From positions 1 through 62,956 of the IMG/VR virus record IMGVR_UViG_3300042555_000449: a stretch of DNA of 62,956 nt; one strand, written 5' to 3'. Below are positions 1 to 10,400 of the stretch, one piece after another. The stretch is from a virus. A program made the translations under genes and the position numbers. Numbering within the stretch: position 1 is the first letter of the stretch; every line of letters begins with the position of its first letter. The notes under the pieces were generated by a model that worked only from the letters and a program-made list of their open reading frames with translations, had not been told where the DNA came from and ran no database searches.

Positions 1-2
1 TG

Positions 3-419
3 ATGAATGGTGGTGAGAGCGAATTAGCAGCAGCAAACAAACATACCAAGGAACTTAAGGAGTTAGCTATTGAGTTCAACATAGCTGTCTTTCTTATCGT
101 TCATGCGTCAAGAGGTGAGGCGTTAGATGCTCGTGACTTGCGCAATAAGATTAGAGGTAGCGAGAAAGTAATTGACAATAGTGATTGTGCTATTTATTTA
201 TCCCAAATTGTAGACCAAGAGAAGACATTAGATAACTTGACAGAGTATAGTAAAGACCAAGGTTATATTAGATGCTACAATAAGCGTGGGTCTGGTAACT
301 ATACCAATGTGGTATATGACTTTGACCAAAAGACTTTGCTTATGACAGAGAGCGATACCGACCCAAGGACTGTAGAGGTTAAGGGAAAGAAAGGTAGTAG
401 TGATGATGGGTGGTTATAG
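3..419 (+). CDS. DnaB-type replicative helicase, C-terminal fragment (partial)
   Basis: The reading frame is open at the left edge, so only the last ~138 residues are present and the first ATG here is probably internal. The fragment reads like the end of a RecA-fold ring helicase. A helix containing LKELAIEF is followed by a strand ending VHASR, in the place where DnaB proteins have the H4-type Q/H-x-S-R segment. RGSEKVIDNSD then resembles the DnaB 'LRGSG-IEQ-AD' stretch, and RCYNKRGSG resembles its late basic loop. The tail (KGKKGSSDDGWL) is hydrophilic. It leads a run of small replication-type genes including a RusA-like resolvase. A related RecA-fold ATPase is possible because Walker A lies outside the window. 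Confidence 0.68.
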   Translation: MNGGESELAAANKHTKELKELAIEFNIAVFLIVHASRGEALDARDLRNKIRGSEKVIDNSDCAIYLSQIVDQEKTLDNLTEYSKDQGYIRCYNKRGSGNYTNVVYDFDQKTLLMTESDTDPRTVEVKGKKGSSDDGWL

Positions 420-460
420 TGCATGAAATTTTCCAAAAATAAATCACAAGATATTAACAT

Positions 461-688
461 ATGAAACAACAAACAGCAGTAGAATACTTATTTGAAAAGC
501 TTTGGGAAGAACCAAAGGATAAGCTAACTTGGCACACTATATTAGAGAAGGCTAAAGAGAAAGAAAAGGAACAGCATAATGAGACAGCAGAAGATTGGTG
601 GCATAAAGCAGCAGCTTATATAATTTCAATAAGTGAGCCTAAAAATCAAAGCTTTGATAAATATTATGAAGAAAGATTTAATAATTAA
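461..688 (+). CDS. hypothetical protein, small and charged (75 aa)
   Basis: This 75-residue protein is rich in Lys, Glu and Trp (KLWEEPKDKLTWHTILEKAKE) and is predicted to be helical and soluble. No family was recognised. It sits 41 nt after the helicase fragment and two nt before the next gene, so it is probably co-transcribed with the replication genes. The ATG follows an A-rich leader without a Shine-Dalgarno sequence. Confidence 0.6.
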   Translation: MKQQTAVEYLFEKLWEEPKDKLTWHTILEKAKEKEKEQHNETAEDWWHKAAAYIISISEPKNQSFDKYYEERFNN

Positions 689-690
689 CT

Positions 691-939
691 ATGTGGACAC
701 AGACAACAACTAACGACAACCTGGATATACAGGAGGACACTATAGTCCAATCAGTAATTGAGCAATACTTCCAACGCTCTCAACTAGGTATTAAAAAATA
801 TAATACCACGCTTGATAGAAATGACTTATCTTTGCATGAGTGGTTGGAGCACCTTAAGCAAGAGCTGATGGACGCAACGCTGTATATACAAAAGCTACAA
901 AAAGAAATTGATGATAGTGGAAAAGAAAAGAATCCATAA
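691..939 (+). CDS. hypothetical protein, possible all-alpha NTP-pyrophosphohydrolase-like (82 aa)
   Basis: The 82-residue helical protein contains GIKKYNTTLDRNDLSLHEWL followed by a conserved-looking ELMDATLYIQKL. This 'KYGTTLDR-DL-EWL-H-EE-MDA-YL' pattern recurs in small phage proteins related to the all-alpha MazG/dNTP pyrophosphohydrolase group, which would suggest nucleotide housekeeping. The metal-binding acidic pairs are not complete enough for a firm call. The start is in the typical context TAACTATG, and the gene overlaps the next by 29 nt. Confidence 0.6.
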   Translation: MWTQTTTNDNLDIQEDTIVQSVIEQYFQRSQLGIKKYNTTLDRNDLSLHEWLEHLKQELMDATLYIQKLQKEIDDSGKEKNP

Positions 940-1318
940 AATATTCATTCACGAACTGCCAAACAAAGTTCAACAGTCTAAACGCAAGGTTGCGTACATT
1001 AGTTGGAACACGCTGTTCTCTAGTCCTCACCACACGGTCAGGACTAAACTTGTTAATGAGATGAAAAAGATTATTGAACCCTATTTGGCTTCACTAGTTT
1101 TGCTTAACCCTCCTGTTGCAATCCACTTGAAGTATTACTGTAACAGAACTGCATATGACATTGATAATAAGACCATTTGGTTTAAAATTATAATGGACGT
1201 ATTGAAAGGTTGGAAGCTGGAAGATGACACCGTAAAGTTTGTCAAGTCGGTATCTATTGAAGCTATAGTCCACAAAAACAAAATTGACTCAATGGAAATA
1301 ATAATAACTGAACTATAA
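911..1318 (+). CDS. RusA-like Holliday junction resolvase
   Basis: A ~135-residue protein with the acidic signature of RusA-type resolvases: D83, D85 and N86 (AYDIDNK), then K92, D96 (MDVLKG) and the pair D105-D106 (KLEDDTVKF). RusA enzymes use these aspartates to bind Mg2+ and cut four-way DNA junctions symmetrically, and phages use them to debranch replication intermediates before packaging. Its place beside the helicase fits. A TTG at 908 could also start the frame; the ATG at 911 was chosen. The gene overlaps its upstream neighbour by 29 nt, and its stop overlaps the next start (TAATG), indicating translational coupling. Confidence 0.72.
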   Translation: MIVEKKRIHKIFIHELPNKVQQSKRKVAYISWNTLFSSPHHTVRTKLVNEMKKIIEPYLASLVLLNPPVAIHLKYYCNRTAYDIDNKTIWFKIIMDVLKGWKLEDDTVKFVKSVSIEAIVHKNKIDSMEIIITEL

Positions 1319-1548
1319 TGGGAAAAGTATATATGGTAGATGTAGCTTGCGAGCTACCCAACAAGGAGAAAAAGACCTTTGAAAAGATGGTTATGGACGA
1401 AGAGCTATTAAATAGCGACCATAATAAAGCTAGAATTATAGCCCTAATTTATGAAAGAAAGTCTAAAAAGTACTTTGATAACTTCCATAAGGTTAAGATG
1501 AAAATAACCAAAATCAAGGAAATTAAGGGTATTTTAGAAGACTTTTAA
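1318..1548 (+). CDS. hypothetical protein (76 aa)
   Basis: A 76-residue lysine-rich protein (KKTFEKMVMDEELLN..., C-terminal KMKITKIKEIKGILEDF) with no recognised domain. Its ATG overlaps the stop of the RusA-like gene, so the two are translationally coupled. It is the last gene before the first late-type promoter motif, so it probably closes the replication operon. Confidence 0.58.
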   Translation: MGKVYMVDVACELPNKEKKTFEKMVMDEELLNSDHNKARIIALIYERKSKKYFDNFHKVKMKITKIKEIKGILEDF

Positions 1549-1559
1549 ACGTATTATAT
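1548..1559 (+). promoter_or_regulatory. putative late promoter motif AACGTATTATAT
   Basis: The 12-mer starts on the last base of the stop codon of the 76-aa gene and ends 16 nt before the ATG of the 546-aa virion gene. It is the plus-strand copy of a motif found upstream of virion and lysis genes on both strands. I infer an extended -10-like element that starts late transcription of the ejection-protein block. Confidence 0.6.
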
Positions 1560-1575
1560 AACATAATAACGAATT

Positions 1576-3216
1576 ATGGCATTTACTCCAGAACAAATAG
1601 CAAAAGCTTTTGCAGGTGCTCAAGGTGATATATATGAGGTCTTTCAACAAAGAGCTAACCAAGAAGCTAAGCAAACTCAATTAGAAAGAGCTTATGCTAA
1701 ACAACAATTAGACGCTGAAAGAAAGGAAAGAGCTGAAAGAAACGCAGCTTTAAATGATGTATTGACTGCTCAAAGAAACGCTAATTTAGCTACTGGTACT
1801 AAGTTAGATGAGTTGTATAACCAAAAAAGCATGGAGATATACCAAGATGCTTTTAACGCAGAAAATGCTCAATTATATAAAGATAACTTACCTCTTTGGA
1901 AACAACAAGTTATCCCAAAACTTACAGCTTTAAAAAGCCAAGAAGAAAGTGTTGCATCTGGGTTAAAAAAAGTTGACGAGTATATTGCTAAAAAGAACCA
2001 AGAATTAGGAGGGGCTTTGAATGTTCCTGCTGTAAGAAATGCAATCATTGACGGGTTGGCATTTGACGCTAACAATAAAGTTACAGGTTCTTTAAATGCA
2101 GAAGATGCCACGTTAGATGCAATATTATCAGGTCACTATGACTTTAAAAATAAAAAACCAATAGATAGTGGTGCTGACTCAGCTGAATATGCTGCTGACT
2201 TTTACGACCCTACTAGAACTGAAAACCTGGTTATTACTAAGTTTAAGCCAGATATGGTTCAACCTATCCCTGTAAAGTATAGACAAAATGGTATTCTTAT
2301 GAATGATATTTATAAGATGCCTTCTTATTATAAAGTAGTTGAGGGACAGAAAGACCCTGTATTAGACGTTGTTTCTATTAAAGGTAAAGATGGTGGTGAA
2401 TATACTGTTGCTTCTGAAAATATGAAACAATTACTAACCAAAGAACCTATTTCCAGAATGGCAATTCAACACCATGCAAGAATGTTGAAAGACACACCTG
2501 AAGGTCAAGAAGCTTTTACAAACTTAGACAAAAATCAATTTAATGATTACGTTATAGCTGACTTTTCTAAAAAGCTACCTAAACCTTTCAAAGAAGAAAC
2601 AAGAGTTGACCCTAATGATAAAGAGTTGTTTGATAGAATGACAGCTAGAGCTAGAGGTGATAAAGAAGATAAAACAAAAGATAGCTTAGACTATTTGATG
2701 TCTTTATATGGTAAATCATACCCGCAAATAGGTAATTACCCTACTCCAAGTAAAGCAAACTACTCAGAACAAAACCTACCTTCTGGGGTTGACATGGGTA
2801 AACTTCATGATATAACTTCTAAATCTGGTTCAGACTTATTAAAAGACGCAAGTAACATTTCTTTCAAAATATGGAAAGATGAAACTACTGGCCAAGATTA
2901 CTTCTCAGTTGAAGAAACTAAAGGTGCTAACTCTGTACAAACAGCATTATCTAAAGAAGCTGATAGAAAGGGTTGGAAGAAAGGACACTTCTATAAAGTT
3001 CCAAGTGTAGATTGGTATTTTAATTTCCCTTCTACAAGTGGCAGAACAGATACTAGAACAATGGAGAAAACAAGTAGAGATGTTAAAGCTGGTTCTACTG
3101 CCCCTGTTACTACAACAGCTGCAAGTGTTACTACTGCTGCACCTTCTGGTGTAAACTGGGCAAAAAAACAAAAAGATGCTGAAGAAGCAAAAGCAAAAGC
3201 AAAAGTTAAAAAATAA
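1576..3216 (+). CDS. putative internal virion / ejection protein (546 aa)
   Basis: This 546-residue hydrophilic protein has a strongly helical N-terminal third (roughly 1-150) rich in Ala, Gln, Lys and Glu, consistent with coiled coil (ERAYAKQQLDAERKERAERN). The middle is mixed alpha/beta and the C-terminus is low-complexity Thr/Ala/Pro ending in a Lys/Ala run. No enzymatic motif was found. It is the first gene of the late plus-strand block and lies 12 nt from a 1232-aa giant. Podovirus-like phages commonly group such proteins as head-internal factors ejected with the DNA. The virion assignment rests on context only. Confidence 0.5.
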   Translation: MAFTPEQIAKAFAGAQGDIYEVFQQRANQEAKQTQLERAYAKQQLDAERKERAERNAALNDVLTAQRNANLATGTKLDELYNQKSMEIYQDAFNAENAQLYKDNLPLWKQQVIPKLTALKSQEESVASGLKKVDEYIAKKNQELGGALNVPAVRNAIIDGLAFDANNKVTGSLNAEDATLDAILSGHYDFKNKKPIDSGADSAEYAADFYDPTRTENLVITKFKPDMVQPIPVKYRQNGILMNDIYKMPSYYKVVEGQKDPVLDVVSIKGKDGGEYTVASENMKQLLTKEPISRMAIQHHARMLKDTPEGQEAFTNLDKNQFNDYVIADFSKKLPKPFKEETRVDPNDKELFDRMTARARGDKEDKTKDSLDYLMSLYGKSYPQIGNYPTPSKANYSEQNLPSGVDMGKLHDITSKSGSDLLKDASNISFKIWKDETTGQDYFSVEETKGANSVQTALSKEADRKGWKKGHFYKVPSVDWYFNFPSTSGRTDTRTMEKTSRDVKAGSTAPVTTTAASVTTAAPSGVNWAKKQKDAEEAKAKAKVKK

Positions 3217-3227
3217 AAATCACTTTA

Positions 3228-6200
3228 ATGCAAGATAAAATAGTTATTAATGGCGTTGTATTAAATGACGATGACCAAGATTTAATTAACCAAGCATATA
3301 TTGACCAATATGGTAAGTTAGATTACGAGAGTCCTGATTTTAACAATAGAATGGACGCTCTTGCAAAAGACTACATGGGTTGGAAGAAAGGCGAGTTAGA
3401 TAAAAGTTCCTCTAAATTAATTAATTCATCTTGGACAGATTTAAAAACCCAAGCAAGCCCACAATACCATAATGCTTTAATGCATCTTTCTGGTATGCCT
3501 ATATCTTCATTAAATCAACCTATAGAGTATACAGCACCAGAAGTTAAAGTTACTGCAGAGAAAAAGAAAAGATTTGTTGGTCCAGTTGAAGAGGTAGATT
3601 ATAGCCCTCAAAGAGAGTTTAAATTTGAGCCTGAGATTGCAGAAGCCAATAAACAAGAACAATATGACCCATTTACCAAATACGCTGGTGATTTCTTAGT
3701 TAAAACAGCAGGTAAAGTTTGGCAAGGTATTGGTTCTTTTCTATCTGATGTTGGTAGAGCAAAAGCTGAATTACAAAAAAATCAAGAGTCATTAGAAGAC
3801 TACGATGTACAAGAAGCTGTTAGCAAGATAAACAAAGCAGAGAAAGGTATATTTACTAAGCCAGCAGAGAGAGTTAAGCAAGAGTTTATTAAAGACGTTG
3901 AACAAGTACCTATTATTGATGAGAAGACTGGTAGTGTTAGCCCTAAAGGTTTTGCTCAAGGCATAACAGGGATTGCATCTACTATTGCCCCATACACTAT
4001 TCCTGTTGAGGGTATCGGTGCTTTAACTGCTGATATAGCTACTAGCAAATTAGGAAGATGGGGTATTAATTTAACTAGCAATTTTATGAATCAGTTTCCT
4101 AAAGTATTCTACCTAACAAAAGGTGAGTCTTTAGAACAAGCTGATAAGATGGGGCTATCTGAAGAAGATGCTCATAAGTTTGCTACAGCTAATGGTTTGG
4201 CAACAACATTTGCCTTTTCTCTTCCTGGGTCTTTCCTTAATTTAAACCCATACAAGAATACATTATCTAAGTTTATACTTAACCCTAAGAACTTGTCTAC
4301 AACTAGACAAATGTTAAATTTTGGTACAGGAGCTGCAATGAGTGGTACTTCAGGTGCATTAGCAACCGTAGGGGAGAAAGTAGCAAAAGACTTGTACGCT
4401 GAAAATAGAATACCTATGCAAGGTGATTTAGTAACTGCCAAGTTACCTAATAACCAAGTTGTAAAAGAAAAGATTACAGGCGTATTTGAAGATGGTACTT
4501 ATAAAGTAGGTGATTTGGATATACCTTTTCAAGCTGCTGATATACAATTAGAGCCAGAAGAGTACTTATCAAAAGAAGCAATGAAAGAGTATGGTAAAAG
4601 CTTCTTGTCTATGGCCGCACTCCATGGGTTAATGGATTATAAAGGTGCTGGTAGAATGTTCAAAAACAACAACAGTTACTATACAAATACTGTTGCTGAT
4701 ATGGCTTCTCCTAAGAACTTTGCCAATAGTGTAACGCAAATATCAAGAGAGATAAATAGTGGAGTTGTATCGCCAGAACAAGGAAGAAAAGCAATTTCAT
4801 TATTAAACAAAATACAACCATATGTTACAGATGCTATGGTATCTATGGAAAACAACCCTAGATTTAATAAAAAGTATTTTGGTAACTATGTGTTTGCTTC
4901 AGCAGAAAGAGAAGACTTAATCAACAAAAGAAACCAAGCTGCTAAGCAAATGTCTACAAGCTTATCAGAAGGAGAAGAAGTTCAAGTAAGAGACAACAAC
5001 GGAAAAGTTATTACAAGCAATGCTACTGTTGAGTCTATTAATGAAGGACCTGATGGTAATATCCAATTTAAAGTATCTGGTATTGATGCACCTGTAAGTG
5101 CAGAGAACATTATACCTGTAAGAAATACAGAAGCTGCCGATAAGATGGAGGCAATTTCTAATCAAATAAATACTGTATCTCGAGATATTAAAAAGATACA
5201 AGATGGCAATGCATTTAGAGGTAGATTAGTTACTTCTAATGAAGTTGTACAAAAGGCTTCTGATGCTTCACCTGACGGAAGATTAAAACCTTTCCAAGTT
5301 AGGTCTATGGCTGAAATTCCATTAGGGTTTTTCTCCGAAGTTGCTAACCCATTAAGATTTGAAAACGACCCTATTGTTAAGAAACATATCAAAGATATAG
5401 AGTCTGGAAGTTTAAAGGTTACTGGAGAAGAAACAACAATGCCAATTGTTTTAGATGAGAATGGCAATATAATTGATGGCCGTAAGAGAGTTGCTCAAGC
5501 TATCGTTGAAGCAAGAAGAGGTAGATTAGGTAACGTAGATAATTCTTTTGAAGTATTAAGACCTATTACATTTGCTGAAGCAGCTAAGAATGTATCGGAT
5601 ATGCATGACTCAGACCCTGAAGTGCAAAGACAATACTGGGATAACATAAAAGTTCCTGGTACTCCTGAAGCTGCTACTCAATTAGGCGTAGAGGAAATAC
5701 CTGTTGACATGAACATTAAACAGGCTACAAGTAAAGTATTCCAAGATACTAAAACAAAGATTGCTGATAACGATGAAGACGTTGATGCTACTGACGTATT
5801 AGATGGCAATGTAGAAGGTGCTTTTATTGATGAGGCTACTAATACTACAGTAACAGCTGCTGAAAAGATTAAGACGTTTTTAGAATATTATAATACACTA
5901 CCAGAGTCAGAGAAAGTAAAAGCTTTAAATGATTTTGTTAAAACCCTAAACTCTACTGTAGATGCTAATGGCAGAAAGGTATATGGGAAGAACCCAGAGT
6001 TTGAAGCTTTTAAAGCTGCTGTAGACTTCTTGAGAAAAATGGGCGTACCTAAAGAAGATTTAGCTAGCGCACTTCATAATGGGTTATTACCTAGTTATAA
6101 TGACCAAGGAAGAGTTGAAGGATACATTAATGGTGCATTAAAGATAATGGAAAGAAAAGGTATGTTAAAAGATGACGTTATTACCTTTGCTGACATTGAA

Positions 6201-6926
6201 ACAAAAAGACAAGCTGAGGCAAAAGCAGCTGAAGAAAAAAAGTTAAGAGAAGAAAAAAGAAATAGCAATAAAGAAATGAAGCTTAACCAATTTGCTGAAA
6301 GAGTAGCAAGTAAAGGTAAGTTAGCATTTGCTAAAAATAAAGCTGAACAAGATTACTATAATAGAAACAAAGCAGAGATAGATAGAAGAGCAGAGATAGT
6401 AAAAGAAGCTAAGAAACAACAAGCAGAGAAAGAAGCTAGAACTGAAGAAGGATTTGAAGTTGTAGGTCAAGTAGAAGGTAAACCTGTTGCTGCGGTAGAA
6501 GTTGTAGAAGAAGTTAAAACTGAAGAGCCACAAAAAGAAACTATAGTTGGGGCTAACGTATTAGGTAAGGACGCTACAGGTGCAGAAGTAAAAGGCCAAG
6601 TAATAAATGAAATGGCTAATGGTGACTTGATAGTTAAGACTGACTCAGGTAATGTAATTATTAAGAGTGGGGACATTTTAGAGATAGGTGGTAAAACAGC
6701 TATTATCCCTGATGAGATTACTGTTGCTACAGAAGAACAGCCATTTGAATTTGAAAGTGATATGGAAGAGCAAACTACAGAAACTGAAGCAGCTAAACCA
6801 GAGTACACCCAGAAAGCTAAAGAAGCTGAGTTTACAAGACCAGAGAATATGAAAGACGTTAAAGACTTATTTGACCAACTACGTAGACTTAAGTTGCTTG
6901 AATCTAAAGGAAAAGATTGTTTATAA
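3228..6926 (+). CDS. giant putative ejection protein with a ParB-like segment (1232 aa)
   Basis: A 1232-residue polyprotein-like gene product. Around residues 280-420 there are small-residue-rich, weakly hydrophobic helices (ATTFAFSLPGSFLNL, FGTGAAMSGTSGALATVG) that could insert into a membrane during DNA delivery. At about 738-762 the stretch MPIVLDENGNIIDGRKRVAQ resembles the ParB/Srx-type 'P-V-D-NG-I-DG-HR-A' core. The C-terminal ~250 residues are Lys/Glu/Ala-rich coiled coil with repeats near residues 1080-1190 that resemble small beta domains. No DxDxD RNA-polymerase motif was seen, unlike the giant genes of many crAss-like phages. It is flanked by the 546-aa protein and the ferritin-like gene. 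Confidence 0.55.
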   Translation: MQDKIVINGVVLNDDDQDLINQAYIDQYGKLDYESPDFNNRMDALAKDYMGWKKGELDKSSSKLINSSWTDLKTQASPQYHNALMHLSGMPISSLNQPIEYTAPEVKVTAEKKKRFVGPVEEVDYSPQREFKFEPEIAEANKQEQYDPFTKYAGDFLVKTAGKVWQGIGSFLSDVGRAKAELQKNQESLEDYDVQEAVSKINKAEKGIFTKPAERVKQEFIKDVEQVPIIDEKTGSVSPKGFAQGITGIASTIAPYTIPVEGIGALTADIATSKLGRWGINLTSNFMNQFPKVFYLTKGESLEQADKMGLSEEDAHKFATANGLATTFAFSLPGSFLNLNPYKNTLSKFILNPKNLSTTRQMLNFGTGAAMSGTSGALATVGEKVAKDLYAENRIPMQGDLVTAKLPNNQVVKEKITGVFEDGTYKVGDLDIPFQAADIQLEPEEYLSKEAMKEYGKSFLSMAALHGLMDYKGAGRMFKNNNSYYTNTVADMASPKNFANSVTQISREINSGVVSPEQGRKAISLLNKIQPYVTDAMVSMENNPRFNKKYFGNYVFASAEREDLINKRNQAAKQMSTSLSEGEEVQVRDNNGKVITSNATVESINEGPDGNIQFKVSGIDAPVSAENIIPVRNTEAADKMEAISNQINTVSRDIKKIQDGNAFRGRLVTSNEVVQKASDASPDGRLKPFQVRSMAEIPLGFFSEVANPLRFENDPIVKKHIKDIESGSLKVTGEETTMPIVLDENGNIIDGRKRVAQAIVEARRGRLGNVDNSFEVLRPITFAEAAKNVSDMHDSDPEVQRQYWDNIKVPGTPEAATQLGVEEIPVDMNIKQATSKVFQDTKTKIADNDEDVDATDVLDGNVEGAFIDEATNTTVTAAEKIKTFLEYYNTLPESEKVKALNDFVKTLNSTVDANGRKVYGKNPEFEAFKAAVDFLRKMGVPKEDLASALHNGLLPSYNDQGRVEGYINGALKIMERKGMLKDDVITFADIETKRQAEAKAAEEKKLREEKRNSNKEMKLNQFAERVASKGKLAFAKNKAEQDYYNRNKAEIDRRAEIVKEAKKQQAEKEARTEEGFEVVGQVEGKPVAAVEVVEEVKTEEPQKETIVGANVLGKDATGAEVKGQVINEMANGDLIVKTDSGNVIIKSGDILEIGGKTAIIPDEITVATEEQPFEFESDMEEQTTETEAAKPEYTQKAKEAEFTRPENMKDVKDLFDQLRRLKLLESKGKDCL

Positions 6927-6941
6927 TAAAAACTATATAAA

Positions 6942-7442
6942 ATGATAAAACCAGTACAACTACCTAAAGAAGTAGTAGCAGAATTAACCCCAAGAATATG
7001 TGATGAACATAAAGCTTTTTATTTCTATAAAGCAGCAGCTAACTGGTGTTTTGAGAAAGGATATATGAAAGCAGGAGCGTTCTTCCAACACGAGTCTAAA
7101 GAAGAATTAGAACACTCTGAGATACTTGAAAAGTTTATCCGTGATTGGAATGTTATCCCTGAATTAGATGCTATTGAGCAGCCTCCTTTGGAGTTTGATG
7201 GCTTAGTAGATATTCTTGAGCAAGCATACGAAATGGAGTATAAACTTTATGAAGATTACGAAGACTCTAGCAAAGCAGTCTTTAAAATTGGTGACCTATG
7301 CGCTTTTGATTTGTTACAACAGTTTAGGACAATTCAAAAAGATAGCGTAGCTTTGTATAGCGATTTCTTAAATAAATTAGAATTGATAGACGCTACTGAC
7401 AAATTCCAATTATTCTACTTCGAAAACAAACACTTTAAGTAA
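6942..7442 (+). CDS. ferritin-like diiron protein (166 aa)
   Basis: At 166 residues it has the length and four-helix spacing of a bacterial ferritin subunit. Helix A has E22 (CDEHKAFYFY), helix B has the ferritin signature HESKEELEH with E55 and H58, helix C has acidic residues near E97-E99 (YEMEYK), and helix D has Q132 in FRTIQKDS, matching the ferroxidase glutamine region. Ferritins oxidise and store iron; in a phage this could protect DNA or sequester host iron. The gene lies inside the late ejection-protein block, 15 nt after one giant gene and overlapping the next by 1 nt, so it is probably expressed late and could be virion-associated. Family call is fairly firm; role is inference. Confidence 0.75.
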   Translation: MIKPVQLPKEVVAELTPRICDEHKAFYFYKAAANWCFEKGYMKAGAFFQHESKEELEHSEILEKFIRDWNVIPELDAIEQPPLEFDGLVDILEQAYEMEYKLYEDYEDSSKAVFKIGDLCAFDLLQQFRTIQKDSVALYSDFLNKLELIDATDKFQLFYFENKHFK

Positions 7443-10400
7443 TGGATTGTATCTATACATACAAAGGGCAAACGTATTCTTATGCCGACCTAATTAAAAA
7501 ATTATCAGAAAAAGACCTTGCTTCTTTAAAGGAAAGAGGTCTTATTTCTGTTGATAGCAAAACATTTGAAGGTTCTTTATCTTCACCTACTATATTTAAA
7601 GACATTGACAATGCTATAGCTGGAGAAAACTATGGCGTTGTTACTACTGATAAAGATGGTAATGTAGTTACTACTGAGTCTATCAAGGGTTCTAAAGGAA
7701 GCTTTGACGAAACAGGGGTTAAGAAATTTGCTAATGACGTCAATGACATCTACAGAGAAAACAATAAGACTGCACCAGGTGTTAAGGTAGTTGTTGCTGA
7801 CGCTAAGACATTTAATGAAGTCCATAAAGAATACTATGATGGGGTTGAAGCTTCTGAATATGATGAGGCTTTCTACGACCCTAATACCAAAACTATGTAT
7901 ATCAATGCGTCTCAAGCATCATTAGACGCACCTCTCCATGAGTCAACCCATATATGGTTTAAGTTCATAGAGAAAAGAAGCCCAAGAATATTTCAGGCTG
8001 GTATTAATATTGCAAAAGCATCATCTCAATATAACAAGTATATCAAGTATAAACAAGCTTATGATATGCTTAGGGCTAAATATCAATTTGAGAAAAAATC
8101 AGATGCTGAAGCTAAGACTCTTGCAATGGAGCAAGCAAAAAATCAAGTTGTATTAAGCAAAGCTGATAACTATCTTTATGAGTATTTTGATATTACATTA
8201 GGTAGTGGTATAGAAGGAGAAAACAATTTAGCAAGCGAAATACTTTCAAGAGAGACAGAAAAGGCGTTTAAAACAAAATCAAATAATGAGTTTTCAAAAT
8301 GGTATACTACTATGATTGAAAGCTTTGTTGATAAGAAAGGATTTAAAGGATTAACATACAATCAAGTAAGTAATTTATCTTTAAAAGATTTTACTTCTAA
8401 ATTGGCTGATGAAGTATCTGGAGGTATTAGAACTAAGAGTGGTAAAGCTAGAATGGCGACTACTAAACTTATTGAAGATAAAACACCTGCACAAATAGCT
8501 GCAGAACAACAACGAAACCAAAACAAGTCACCACAACAAGGTAGAGGTGCAGCTAAAAAAGAAACTAAACCTGAACCTATATATTCTACTGATGTAATTG
8601 ATATATTAAATCAATCAAATAAAGGTAAGGCTATATTAAAGAAAGCTGAAGATTTGTTTGAACAATCAGGGTTACTACAAGAATATGCAGAGAACGAAGG
8701 GTTAAGCATGAACAACTTAACACCTCAAGATGTTAGTTCATTAACTGAACAAATATTAGGTGATATAATGGTAGGTAACCTTAGAGTACCAGCTGAATTT
8801 GCTGGTTCTAATTCTATTGGTACATTAAGCACAAGAAGAGGTAGTATGCCTTCTGGTTTAGTTGGAGACGCATTTAAAGAGTTAGGTGATGGCTTGTCTA
8901 AATCAAGCGGTAAAGACGTTTCAGGCAAACAAATCAAATCAAGATTAACAAACGAGGTTAAGCCTACTACCGCTGAAAAAATTCCGTTTGCAAAAGCTAA
9001 AGCAGCATATGAAACAGAAAATATTGATAGTGGAATAAAGAGTGAAGAGGAACAAATTATTGATAAAATTGTTGAGCTTCAAGATTTATTAAACGTAGAG
9101 GACCTTTCCCCTGAAAATAAAAAAGCCATCAGAAATGAAATTAATGAGCTTGTTAAAAAACAGCAAGCAATTTCTGAAAATCAAGGTAAAGTTTATAAAG
9201 GTTCTGGTGACATTGAAGCATTGCCTTCTTCTGAGAAACCTTTAAAGAAGATATCTGATAGAGAAGAAGATGTTGTTGGAGATGTTGTTAATATTAGAAC
9301 TGACGAAAAGAAATTAGCTAAGAGACAAATCAATTTAAAAAATTGGTTATTACCTGCTGATAGAAAATTACCAATGTCAGCATTGTCTGAGTTGGAAAAG
9401 GCTCAAGGTATGAAAGCATACTATGAGAGAACCGATATTGAATTATTGAATACTTTAAAGAATGAAATGTCAGAATACATTGGTGAATTAAACCAAGGTA
9501 AAACTGAACCAGACCCTATGGGTACAGCTGAAGGTTTATCTAAAGTTATTGATAATGCATTGAAAGGTGATAGAGCTGCATTTGATTTACTTAGCCCTAA
9601 ATTAAAAACTACTGTAGATTTAATGAGGTCTAATATAGATAACGCATCTGAGTTCATTATGGGCACAGGTTGGTTAAGTGCTGCTGAGTTATCTGAGTAT
9701 CAAAAAAACCTAGGTACTTATGTAGCTAGATTATATGATAAATATACAACCCCTAATGTACCTGTATCTAAGAAAGTTAAAGATAGAATAATATCTAAAA
9801 TACCTGGACTAAGAGTATTAGTTAAAGAAGATAAGCCAATAGCAAATGCACAATGGGTTAAAGACTTATCTCCAGAGCAAATAAAAAATGCTATTGATGG
9901 GTTCCAAACATGGGTTAAGAATGGTTATTCTGATACAGCTGCTGATATCAATGCTGGAACAGGTTTTAGACAAAGAGCAATAGATTTGCAAGGTTTAAAA
10001 GATAAATTAACTGCTGAAACCCAAAAGAAAATAGATGCAGAGACTGCTATGAATAGTGGGGAGGTTAAGAATAAAAATAAATGGCAAACTGAATACAATG
10101 AAATTATCAACAATATTGATAAATTAACTAAAGAGTATGAGGCTGAAGAAAATCAGTACAATAAAGACGTAATTGATGAAGCTAAAAGATTATATGAAGA
10201 TGCTATCCAACATGTAGAGAAAGGTCAGTATATGGAGTCAGCTAATGGTTCTATAAACACTAAGCAATTCATGAAGAGAAAGGACTTGCCACAATGGTAC
10301 AGAGAAGTTATTGGAGAAAGCAATAATGTATTTAAAAATTACTTCTATACTATTGGTAGATTGCAAAACCTTGGTAACAAATTACAACTCCATAATAACA

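Noticed and set aside
6467-6808. Long frames on the strand opposite the giant and fibre genes
   Set aside because: They are mirror images of strongly biased coding sequence, lack spacing and start contexts, and overlap well-supported genes completely.
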